In this document: one piece after another, positions 32,515 through 42,551 of the stretch
Layout of the letters: each line of letters starts with the position of its first letter
Numbering within the stretch: position 1 is the first letter of the stretch
NCBI RefSeq assembly: GCF_000143535.2
Contig: NC_037324.1
Coordinates: 372,001 to 436,000, forward strand
Direction: 5' to 3'
From: Botrytis cinerea B05.10
Taxonomy: Eukaryota; Ascomycota; Leotiomycetes; Helotiales; Sclerotiniaceae
DNA length: 64,000 nucleotides
Position numbers and translations under genes: made by a program
Notes under the pieces: generated by a model
Told to the model about the DNA's origin: nothing
Seen by the model: only the letters and a program-made list of their open reading frames with translations
Database searches by the model: none

Positions 32515-33720
32515 TTGAATATTTGGAACTGGTTTCGCACAAACTGTTGGCATGGGCAATTTGTATTTCAAGACATCTCTGGGTAGCCACCCTGTGGCCA
32601 ATACTAAGTAAGAGCAGTCCCTCATCACAAACCTGGAATCCTCCAATGCACTTATATCCTTCACACACTTGCTGATGTAAAATCCATAGGATAGTTTTTA
32701 TACATAGAGAGACCAACATAGACATGGTCAAGCTTTTCAGAATGTGAACCTTTACATTTGGTTTGATTGCATCTTGGTTGGTGCCACCACGTCCCTCGGC
32801 CCTATGAGTTTTGCTTCGCAGATATTGTGTCGGTTTGCAAGTAACAAGGTCGTGATGGCAATTTCTTTGTGAGTAGTGATTATCTTTGAATATCAGAGGC
32901 CGCAGAGTTTCGCGATAACATGATCAGTTGTATCAGGGCTGGAGTCTTGGCTCGAGGAGAGACGGCCATCTTCCGGCCCTCTTCCCATGAATGTGTATTC
33001 CTTTGTCATGAGTCCTGGATGGTTTCTCGTATTTCGGTTTGATGATACAAAGAGGGTGAACAACGTCGAAGAGATTGTCGTTGGGCAAGGCTCATCTATC
33101 CATGGTATGAAAGCGCGTATAGCCGTTTCATATTGGAGCTAACCCTATGAGCACATGCCGTGCGAGGAAATTTCGAATTACTTTCGCGCTTAATTCTGAT
33201 CCGGTTGTCAGAGCCATGTTAAGATATCTCTGAGAGTGGCCGCCATGGTAGCAAGGTTCCGCTTTTTGTCAATATGCCAGTGCATGAATATCCCAATCAT
33301 TGGAGATGATCAAAAAATGAATGAAATGAACGATGCGTAATCATTTCACGGATCAATATTTCACCGGGATCATTCAAATGTCCTCATAATGATGTCTTGG
33401 AACACTGGGACAGCTCTTTTAGCCGCCAGTCTGCCTTCAATTAGAACTTCAACCGTTCTAAATATATTTAATCCGACGAGGTCGTTCTTTTGGGTGGCTG
33501 TTAGGTCAAGATATCTTTTTGCCTTTTAAGATCATCCAAGACACTGCGCCGCCAACTTACATCACACATGTCTCCAGCATAGATCTTTGTATATTACTTG
33601 CGATTGCTTGCAATGAGCTTATTGCGATCGAAACAAAAGGTCCATTGAATCACAATTCATCAATCCGATAATTCCGAGTTTTATTTCGGAATCTCTAGTT
33701 TTTGGTGAAGTTACCAAACA
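32515..33720. other. Spacer upstream of the mannosyltransferase gene
   Basis: No gene supported. Overlapping short minus-strand frames at 32452-32731 are shadows of the GNAT 3' end. Confidence 0.55.
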
Positions 33721-35190
33721 ATGAGGCAAACTCGTGCACTCGCTACTTTTGGCGCAATCGTGTTCATAGCATTGATCGTTAGTCTTTCTCATTTAAACTC
33801 TGACGATTTATCGAGTTACATTCCACAAAAAGCTCAGAATTATTTTCATTATGAGACACCACCAGATTCAGAAGAGATTTCAAGGCTAAATGGAATCTTG
33901 GAGGAGTTCTTATCACGCCCAGTTCTATCCTATAATGACGCTGTTTCAATGAATTCCCAAACCTGCCCGGTTAATGGAACTAATTTTGACCGAGGTGCTG
34001 TCGATGGAAATGTGAAAACATGGGCAGATATACCTTCATCTCAGATTTACGCGTGGCGCAAAGGTATCACAACGAATTTACGTCGCAAACAAATTGAGAT
34101 GATTGGGAAAGCGAGCTCATCACCACTCTCTAACACCGACGTGCCGGGAATGGAGAAGAAGATCAACAGAGGAATTGTAATGGCCGCAGGAGATCGCCCA
34201 GCCCTGATTCGTGCGCGAACTTCTCTTAGGCTTCTAAGATCTTACAACTGCACGTTGCCAGTCGAGATATTTCATTTCGACTCCGAATTGTCTGCACCTG
34301 CCCTTAGTAGTCTTCTCTCCGATATAAAAGAGTTGCAGAACTCTGACTCGGGTACTAGCGGCATCAACATTACAATGCGTGTAGTAGAAGACGTATCGAA
34401 AGGGTCGGGGTGGAAAGATTTTCAGATAAAGGGAGCCGCCATTCAGCAATCTTCATTTGACGAGATCCTGTATTTAGATACAGATTCTTATCCTCTACGG
34501 AATCCCGAATATCTGTTCGAAGGAAGAGAATGGAGAGATACAGGACTTCTATTATGGCCTGATTATTCAAAATCTCATCCCACAAATCCGATGTGGCGTT
34601 TATTGGGCCAGCCATGTCGGAATGAATACGAAGGAGAATCTGGGCAGGTTATGATATCTCGAACTCGGCACCAGGATATTCTATGGTTGATCGAGTATTT
34701 TGCTTTTCATCATGAAGAATTTTATGGATTCATGGGAGGTGATCGAGATTCGTTTCGGGCTGCTGCACTTCTTCTTGGAAAGCCATGGACGGGCCCAGGA
34801 AGAATGAACGCTGTTGGAGCTGCAAAAATTCCTGGAAAGCCCCAATCGGGAGGACATACAATGCTTCAAGCAGATCCATCTGGAAAGTGGATGTTCGTAC
34901 ATGCGAATTTGATCAAGCATTCTCAATTCGCGAAGCCACTTTGGTCGCAGGTTCATAGAATTCGCGATGATTCTTTCAAGGAAGGTACCACATATGGCAA
35001 TATTGAATCGCCAAATGATAAGATTGGGGAGGGTGTTAAGTTAGACGTAGCTGTCAACCCTAGATTGGTAACGAGTATGTCTACTTTCGAAGGATACGAT
35101 GAAGATTTGGTCGCCGTTGAAGATTGGGATTCATACGAGGAATTAAAAGGATTCGAAGAGAAGTGGTTTGGCTTTGGTGGTGTACATTAA
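33721..35190 (+). CDS. GT71-type alpha-mannosyltransferase (Mnn2/Mnn5-like), type II membrane
   Basis: Single exon of 489 residues. A membrane anchor spans about residues 6-24 after a short basic N terminus, as in type II Golgi glycosyltransferases. The domain starts at RGIVMAAGDRPALIRARTSL, with a VEIFHFD strand and D253-T-D255 in LYLDTDSYPL, a metal-binding DxD. Later blocks (GLLLWPDYSKSHPTNPMW, GESGQVMISR, GGDRDSFRAAALLLGKPW) match Mannosyl_trans3 proteins. In yeast, family members add alpha-1,2- or alpha-1,3-mannose to wall mannan and glycoproteins. The exact linkage is not predictable here. The N-glycosylation-like NGT and NCT sites lie in the stem and catalytic part. Confidence 0.85.
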   Translation: MRQTRALATFGAIVFIALIVSLSHLNSDDLSSYIPQKAQNYFHYETPPDSEEISRLNGILEEFLSRPVLSYNDAVSMNSQTCPVNGTNFDRGAVDGNVKTWADIPSSQIYAWRKGITTNLRRKQIEMIGKASSSPLSNTDVPGMEKKINRGIVMAAGDRPALIRARTSLRLLRSYNCTLPVEIFHFDSELSAPALSSLLSDIKELQNSDSGTSGINITMRVVEDVSKGSGWKDFQIKGAAIQQSSFDEILYLDTDSYPLRNPEYLFEGREWRDTGLLLWPDYSKSHPTNPMWRLLGQPCRNEYEGESGQVMISRTRHQDILWLIEYFAFHHEEFYGFMGGDRDSFRAAALLLGKPWTGPGRMNAVGAAKIPGKPQSGGHTMLQADPSGKWMFVHANLIKHSQFAKPLWSQVHRIRDDSFKEGTTYGNIESPNDKIGEGVKLDVAVNPRLVTSMSTFEGYDEDLVAVEDWDSYEELKGFEEKWFGFGGVH

Positions 35191-35857
35191 TTACACATAA
35201 TTAGTGCTTTGAAGTCTTGTATTTCCGGTTTGGGACGAGCAGGTGAGCTAAGAGACATTATATATAGAATGCACATATTAGATTCGGAGCGAATGGCAGC
35301 AATATTATTTATTATCCAAACATGAAAGCTGATTGTATTGAATGCCACTTTTGGACAGCCTATCACTGAGAGCTCTGTACTCAAGATTGAACCTATTTCG
35401 AATGTTGGACTATGTACAGAAAATGATGGGAGTTTTTAATTGACAGGCTACAATCCGGACTATTGGAAACGCCGTTTATGACCCATCTATTTAAAACGAT
35501 CAATAAAGCTCTTCAGGCATTCAGCAGTCTTATACGTTCCCAAAGCACCCTTCTCCCAATGCAAATGATTTTCTTCCAATTTTCTTCCACCCCAAATGCT
35601 TTCAACATCGTACTGACTAACAGCCAAGTGCTTTCCCATTCTGGCTCCAGAGCCAGTCCCCAAAAGTGACTTCGCGTTGTTCTGTCATCCACGACGGATA
35701 GATCAGAGGAGCTTTTTTTCTACATGCTACCAGCCATCACGCGATCGTCGCGACACTGTAATGGTTCCTCTCTGTCCAAAACATGCACATCTTCGAGACC
35801 AGCGCTGGCCCAAAAGTTTCGTGTAAGGTGTTTTGCAAAGCCTCAAAGCAGCAATCG

Positions 35858-35890
<33 letters not shown>

Positions 35891-36940
35891 AGTTTCCAGC
35901 ATTCATTCATCTTCTCAAACACCAAGACATATCTTTCTCACAAAATCAAGACGAGCACTAGAGTCGAAAATCTCACATCCACGATATCCTCAACACATAA
36001 TTCAAGAGCATCATTTTGAGAATTTTGTTGCGTATCTAGATAAGGGATAAGAATAATTAGGTTCGAGAGAAATGTCTAGAAGCCATGAGCTAAGGCTTCC
36101 CAAGCTCGCTTACTTGTTTAGTATGCTTTTAGGGGTTTTAGGCGGATCATATCATTTGACTTTGTTGCATGTCTGGATCTGGATAATAGATAAGAGTTAT
36201 TAGCTTCTAATGAGTATCTACTTAATATGGATAAGATTGATGATGGTGATGTAGCGTCAGGTTAACTTCGAGGGAGGATCTCACGATGTTAGAAGTGAGA
36301 AGTCTACTGGGCTGCCATTTTTCTATTAACTAGAATGATGTTAGAGATAGTGTAGGATGAGGGGTCAGTTCAATCATATTTATAGAGTCACACAATATCT
36401 CTATTCGCGATATCTCATTGCTTGATCACGTCATCGCCATGCTATTGAAAAAACCATTATTGGAGGATGATAATGCCAAGTGCCTGAAACCTGAGCTCAT
36501 AAAGTCTCGGATTGCAATCTTTATTTCCTTGCGGGGTCGTTCAAATTGTTTCCTCATTCGATCGAAAAAACACAGTAGATTATATCGGATGAACCAGCTC
36601 CATTACTCAGCTATTCATCTACAGATATACTAAGTACAAACAAAGATAGACGTCGTATAGCTCCACACCAAAATTCCCACCCATAAATCTGGGTATCGAT
36701 CCTCAAACCCAAATTCACTTGAAGAACAACCCTTGAAATCTTTAGGAAAGTAATCAAGATAAGACTTGATGACGACGATTTCGTCCTTTCCATTTCTCCC
36801 ATATAGTAGTACAAATACATCATTCATATCTTACCCTAACCCATACCATCTCTAGGGCAGAAAGCATGAAAAGCATAAAAATCAATCCATGCATTCCATC
36901 AGAGCCCAGAAAGAGGTTCTCAAAAACCAAGCTCCTCAGA
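35191..36940. other. Spacer with (ATC)n and an unassigned minus-strand reading
   Basis: A (CAT/ATC)12 repeat is at about 35857-35890; read on the minus strand it would encode an Asp run inside a 62-codon frame (35925-35737). A possible terminal exon (35681-35487) is described in the findings. The remainder (36.05-36.9 kb) holds only short frames. Confidence 0.5.
35857..35890. repeat. (ATC)n microsatellite, about 11-12 units
   Basis: Uninterrupted ATC/CAT repeat. It would give poly-Asp on the minus strand and poly-His or poly-Ser on the plus strand. Confidence 0.95.
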
Positions 36941-38152
36941 TTAAAACAAGAACAAATTCGTCAAACACACTACTCCCAATACCACAAATGAAATTCTCAC
37001 TTTATCCGAATCCGCCGAAATGGTAGTTTGTTGCGCCCCTGTCGTCCCATTAATCCCTGTAGCATCACTTGCTACTCCCGTGCTAGACGGTGGATTGATA
37101 TAAAGTGTTGATTGAGATTTACTTTCCAAAGCAGAGGTCGCAGTGCTGGCTGATAAGATGGAGCTACCATAGCCGCCTGCAGTGGTTATGGCTGAAGTTT
37201 CCATGGCTGAAGTTTCCATGGCTGAAGTTTCCATGGCTGAAGTTTCCATGGCTGAAGTTTCCAAGGCTGCAGTTCCTGTTCCTATTTTGGTCGAGTTATT
37301 ATAAGGACCGACTAAAGTCCCGGTTCCATAGTAGCCTGTGCCTGCTGAATAACCGGATCCGTAACCGGTGGCATATGCGCTGCCAGTGGAGGCATCGCAT
37401 GTAACAACGGTGAGCCATCCGGTCGTAGTGGTCCATACTGTGGAACCGCTGGTCTTGGTTTGGACGGTGGAGGTTGAGTAAGTTGTGAGAGTGACTGATT
37501 GATCCGAGGTAATTTGGATGGTAGTGTGGGAAGTAATGTCGGAGGCATAAGTTGGAACAATGGCAGACGATGTTACACCGGTCCCCCATGTGTATTTAGA
37601 GGAGGCTGTGGCTCCAGTTCCCCATGCCGCGGCACTGGTCCAGCTAGAAGCTGAGGATGTGTTTGCTTGAGTATACGAAGCTACTCCAGAGACAGCTAAA
37701 AAAGTTTTAGTGGGTAAATCTGGAAAAGAGGACATGGGGACACAATTACCTGTTTCTGATGCTGCTGGCCACCACATAGAATTTGTTGAACTTGAACTTG
37801 AACTAGCTACTTCGTAACCAGCAGAGGCACCGCAATCTCCAGTTACAGTCTCGGTAACGGTTACAGTAGAGGCTTCTGCTGCCGGAGCTGTATATGTTGC
37901 CGGAGTTGAAGATGCTACCCAACTTGATGTTTCAGATGCGACTTCCGATGCCACGCCTGGAGTAGATGTCACACCAGCTCCATAACCAGTAGCAGTCGAC
38001 TTTCCTGGACAATTCGTCACAGTGTCTGCGCAAGAAATTATTGTTGATGTGTCCGTAATTGATACTACATCAGTCACCACTTGTGCTAAAGAAGGTGTCA
38101 ATTGACCAAGGATAATTGACCCAAGTCCGAGTATATATGTAGCTCGAGCCAT
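36941..38152 (-). CDS. GPI-type Ser/Thr-rich cell-wall protein
   Basis: Frame of 403 residues. A signal peptide covers about residues 1-23 (MARATYILGLGSIILG...SLAQ). The body is rich in Ser, Thr, Ala and Gly with few charges, and has an early cysteine group (ISCADTVTNCPG, CGASAGY). Five tandem ETSAM/ETSAI units occur at about residues 299-323. The end is a hydrophobic tail (VRISFVVLGVVCLTNLFLF) after a small-residue region (SADSDK), as in GPI anchoring signals. It is probably a heavily O-mannosylated surface or wall protein. A 54-bp segment (37696-37749) with a GTAATT donor and TTTTTTAG acceptor keeps frame whether removed or kept; the intron form (385 residues) may be the main product because the segment (NCVPMSSFPDLPTKTFL) differs in composition. 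Confidence 0.75.
   Translation of the reverse strand: MARATYILGLGSIILGQLTPSLAQVVTDVVSITDTSTIISCADTVTNCPGKSTATGYGAGVTSTPGVASEVASETSSWVASSTPATYTAPAAEASTVTVTETVTGDCGASAGYEVASSSSSSTNSMWWPAASETGNCVPMSSFPDLPTKTFLAVSGVASYTQANTSSASSWTSAAAWGTGATASSKYTWGTGVTSSAIVPTYASDITSHTTIQITSDQSVTLTTYSTSTVQTKTSGSTVWTTTTGWLTVVTCDASTGSAYATGYGSGYSAGTGYYGTGTLVGPYNNSTKIGTGTAALETSAMETSAMETSAMETSAMETSAITTAGGYGSSILSASTATSALESKSQSTLYINPPSSTGVASDATGINGTTGAQQTTISADSDKVRISFVVLGVVCLTNLFLF
37195..37268 (-). repeat. 15-bp coding tandem repeat (ETSAM)x5
   Basis: Five nearly perfect CATGGCTGAAGTTTC units on the plus strand, giving the pentapeptide ETSAM on the minus strand. The last unit has changed. Confidence 0.92.
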
Positions 38153-41100
38153 TCTTGTAATTTATAGAGGCGAACTATGATATAAGCGAAAAATTGTATT
38201 TGCGATTTGTTATTTAAATTTTGACGTGTGAGAAAGAGAACAAAAGGAAAAGAGGAAAAGGAGCGTGGGAGATACCAAGGTTTGTTAAAAAGCAAGAGCT
38301 TGAGTATACTTGACAAACAGGTTATCTAAAGAAGCCTTTCAAGGCTTTGATGATACGACGAAGACAAACAAACGAAATGTCGGTGGTAAGATATAACTAA
38401 CAATACTAAATAAAGACAGTAAATGAAGGCTTGAAAATGAGTGGCACGAGTAAGTAAGAACAAACTTATGCAAACAAGAGCAAGGCAGACGTAACGAATG
38501 TTGGCTTGTAATATGTAGACATCTTTATGTTAGTTGGAGGTCTAGAATATGGAACAGTGATCCTACAAGTTAAAACCTTGATGAGGACACGAATTTGGTG
38601 GAGATTTGAGGTCTGATAACCCTTATATCATACGCCTCAGCCATAGGGTCTATCTGCCTTTCTGACGTTGGACATCTACTTCCTCTTCTTATGATGTCTT
38701 TAGGGTCATGGTTCGATAAGAAGGAATCACAGCCCTATCTAGGCGCCCAAGTTAAGAAACGGTCCAATCATTCGTTGTTTCTTTGACGGAACGATCTATG
38801 ATGAAAGCTTACAATCTTCGCACTATGTACTAATACATGCAGAAGAATCATTGTCGTAACCATCATCATAGTTTGCGATAAGATCTTTCCATTCTACAGA
38901 GCAGATTCTTCATACTAGCTGCCTGCATGAGAGCAATTGAACGAGACACCCCTAATCCATCGGTCGTTTCAACATATGGAAAGGCTGCAGACAAAACACA
39001 TCGCTCTCCACTAAAAGAACAAGTAACGACATAGAATATGATGAAAATATTGGTCTCGAATATCTCATATCTATAGAAATGTGGGTTTTTTTCATGATCA
39101 TGACAAGGTGCGGCTGTGAGGTCCTTTGAAGTGGGCAGTGCAGCCGCGCGTTTGCAACATAACCCAACCGGATACACCTCGCAGTGACCGATTATAATAT
39201 TCCTACAGCGGGGAATTTCTGTTAACTGGAGCCAAGTAATCATTTTAAAATCGGGACTTCGAATAAATTGTTGTAAGATTTTCCAAGGCATGTTTAAATT
39301 CCTGTGAATTCAATGAGATGACTGAGGTGGTTCGAAACTAAATCGCAACCGCACACAGAGAAGAATGATGAATAAAACAAAGGTGCAGATAATTTGGAAT
39401 CAATTATGGTCGCTAGTTGGGCTAATGTTGGATTCGCGAAATCCTTCGGCACATAACCAGTGGCTACTCGCGACTCATAAATTGCTGCAGCTGTACACCT
39501 CGAACAGTAAAATGCGAGGAGTCGTTTAATTGATGGTAAATCATCTACCTAGCTTGGCCAGTAATCAAGTGACGTATGAAAAAGATGCGAAAAGGTTAAA
39601 CTGGCGTGCCTTGATAAGATACATGAATGAACAAACACAGAAAACTCCCCTGGAGCCCACGGATAGAATGAAGAGACGGCTAGATTTTTGACTAGACGAC
39701 AATTAAGTTTTTACCATAATTCAGATTTCTAATCTTCTTGTGTTTTTAATGCCACTTGCAAGTAGATTACCTCAATGAATGGCTAATATGGCATTAAGTA
39801 GAACTAACGGCAAACATAACCAGGAGTGAGGAAGATGTGATTCCATAAATAGAGCAAACCTATCTCAACCCTACGGCCGTTATGTCAAAGTGCGTTTTCC
39901 ACATGGCATGACTGGAGTTGATTGTTGACTATTCTTGGCACCAGTCTACATCATGGTCTGCTTCCAAAGCTTCACAGTGGTCCATACCGTACAATTTAAG
40001 TATCAAAACTTTATACTCGTGAACGTAATCTTTCGGCATTTGCCAAGATATACTTGACCTTGAACAAACAGAAGAAACGAGGGCTTTGCTTTTCCTATAA
40101 TTTCGACCAGTTTGTGTTTGTTGAAAAACACCCAAGAGCTACCACAGCCCTAGAGACAGCTGTTAGAACTATGCCATTGGAGCTGGTCTCTAGTTTCACA
40201 ATGGCACCCATATTCAATATAGATAGCAAGAAGTTCGAGATATGCAATGGAAGAAGGCAAAAAGGCAAGAAGGCAAGAAGGCAAGAAGGCAAGAAGGCAA
40301 GAAGGCAAGAAGGCAAGAAGGCAAGAAGGCGAGAAGGCAAGAAGGCAAGAAGGCGAGAAGAATAACCTCTCTAGCCCACAAGTAGCATGAGGAAGTTGAG
40401 AAGACAGGATAAGTACAGATAACAGTAGAAGTGTGCTTTCAAATCACACACATGCATACGCATGCATACTAAAAATATGCATCTCAACTACACCAAGTCT
40501 CTCAATCTGCATCTAGGTCAACGTAGCGATTCGTATTCTTCCCACCTCACAATACACCTAGCTTTACATGCCGACTTCAGCATGCCGTAAGATACGTTCA
40601 CATGTATATCGGGTCCTTCATCTATCAACACTATACTAGGCCCATGATCGTACTGTATCGATATTTGTGACAAAATGGAATGAGTGCCTGGCAGATCACA
40701 CAATCATTTCCTTCCAATTATTCCTTGCGACTTTGAGTTCTTCGCAATGGAACTTCCCGTGTCACACAGCCAGAACCTTTCTATCCCCGATCTCATCCCA
40801 TGCTAAGTTTCCACAGCCACGACGATGGGTTTCCAAACCCTGCTCTGGGCTGCAAACTCCATGGCTCATACATAAGACGATCAAAAGTCAAAAAACTAAT
40901 GGCGAGAAAGACCCTGACAAGCCATGCGTTCTCTGCTGCATGCTGCATGCGCCATTCACATGTTCCACGCCAACAAGCCATCCCAATAAACCGTTTCAAT
41001 AATAAACCCTTGAGGTGTATATAATCCTCGGCCGTTGAAATTAGAAGCTTTTGCCAACGCCACGAGGTCCCTTCGTGCATCGCACTAGGCATCACGCAGG

Positions 41101-42551
41101 TCCCGGATCCACATCTATATCCAAATCCACCTCCATCGCCCCTCCTTCCTAACCCCCTACTTCCTCTCCACGCGATAAATGAAAGAGATAAATCATACAT
41201 TAAAACGAAGTTCTAAGCATGTTTAAGCCTGAAAGGGTATTTAAATTGAAATTCAAGTTTGACCATCGAAGAGGACTGTGAGGGTAACTCGACTGTGATT
41301 TCTCCTAATGTCCGAATCTAGAGGTCTCTTCCAATATTGAATCCAAATTCGAAATCCAAAAGTTACTCGACGCTAAAAGTGCATTTGATCATGAATCTAG
41401 ACTCCAGGATTTGAAGAATGTTACGAGGCCTAGACAGTGAGTATTTTCGACCTATGTGTAATATATTTCGTCCGTCCGTCGCACGCCATCTTCCTCCTTC
41501 ACGCTGAGGAGTCTCTTCCTAGAATTGGACCCTGACCTCGACTCTCAATCTAAATTAAGGTTCCTCCGGCTTCCCACAGACTTCAAGTCCACCTCTAGCC
41601 CACATTGCCCGCTCCACCCTAGCCGGACTATTTCTCAACTATTTTCTCACCCTTCCGCTTTCAAATCTGATCCACGACCCCCGATTCATAATTCGCAATC
41701 ACCATCCCCCTGCTCTACCGCAACCTACCTTAGGAGCCAGCATACCCTTTATCTATTTCCACTTTCCTTTCCGTCCCAGCTTCGTTTATGTCTCGGCCCG
41801 GGGCGGGAAGTTCTAGGCATCTATTAGCTCTCACGTAGCATTGTACTCGGGCCATACCCGCTCACCCTACCCGCATTTTTATATCCGCATACATCCCCTA
41901 CTAACTCTATATATCTAAATACCAGGCTCCCCCTTCCAAGCCGCAACATAAGCTGACATGACATCAATGGCTTCAACATATGCAGGGTCTTAGCTCGAAG
42001 CCGTGGAATATGTTTTATCATAACTCGGAGAAGCTTGCCGAATACGGCAGTTTTTCACACTCACAACTTGGGAAAATTTGGAAAACATAAAATCTGAAAG
42101 TACATTTGATTGTCGGATTTGCATTTGGGCATTGCAAGCATCTAACTGTTGGGTCGAATTTGGAGGTTGAAATCAATCCAAACAGTGAATTGCACTAGGA
42201 CAATAAAATGTAGCGAAATATAGTGAAATACTTGAAAACTCGATTTTAGGATTCTGCTTCTCCAATTTGCGAGTCACCATTGGTAACATCACTTTTGCAA
42301 ACATCGAATTGACACAATGAATCATGTAATCATACAACACGCGGAAAAATTGACGATCTATTTTACAGCTTTGATTTTGATCTATCAAATCTTCCGCCGA
42401 TCATTCATCACTCATCCTGCCCTCCATACCACCATAACTAAATTTTTTCCTTTCCTCATCACAACGTTCAAAATACAGCTCGCCCAGGCCCACATGCTAA
42501 GGGACAAAAGAATAACGAGGAAATGACCATGAATTTATTTTAGCTATTGAT
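38153..42551. other. Long gene-poor spacer
   Basis: No supported gene over 4.4 kb. The longest frame (39291-38866, minus, 141 codons) contains VGLCCKRAAALPTSK and LGVSRSIALMQAASMKN but no recognised domain; a TTTTAG acceptor lies in it. An 8-bp minisatellite is at 40251-40362. The CT-rich part at 41.1-41.9 kb has only frameless low-complexity reading. Confidence 0.5.
40251..40362. repeat. AAGAAGGC octanucleotide minisatellite, about 13 units
   Basis: Tandem 8-bp units with occasional GAGAAGGC variants. Because 8 is not a multiple of three, every frame reads the same 8-residue cycle: KKARRQEG on the plus strand and LLAFLPSC on the minus strand. Confidence 0.93.

Noticed and set aside
38866..39291. 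141-codon minus-strand frame
   Set aside because: It shows no recognisable domain; a TTTTAG acceptor-like site in its middle could mean a spliced gene, but no matching donor and start were convincing.
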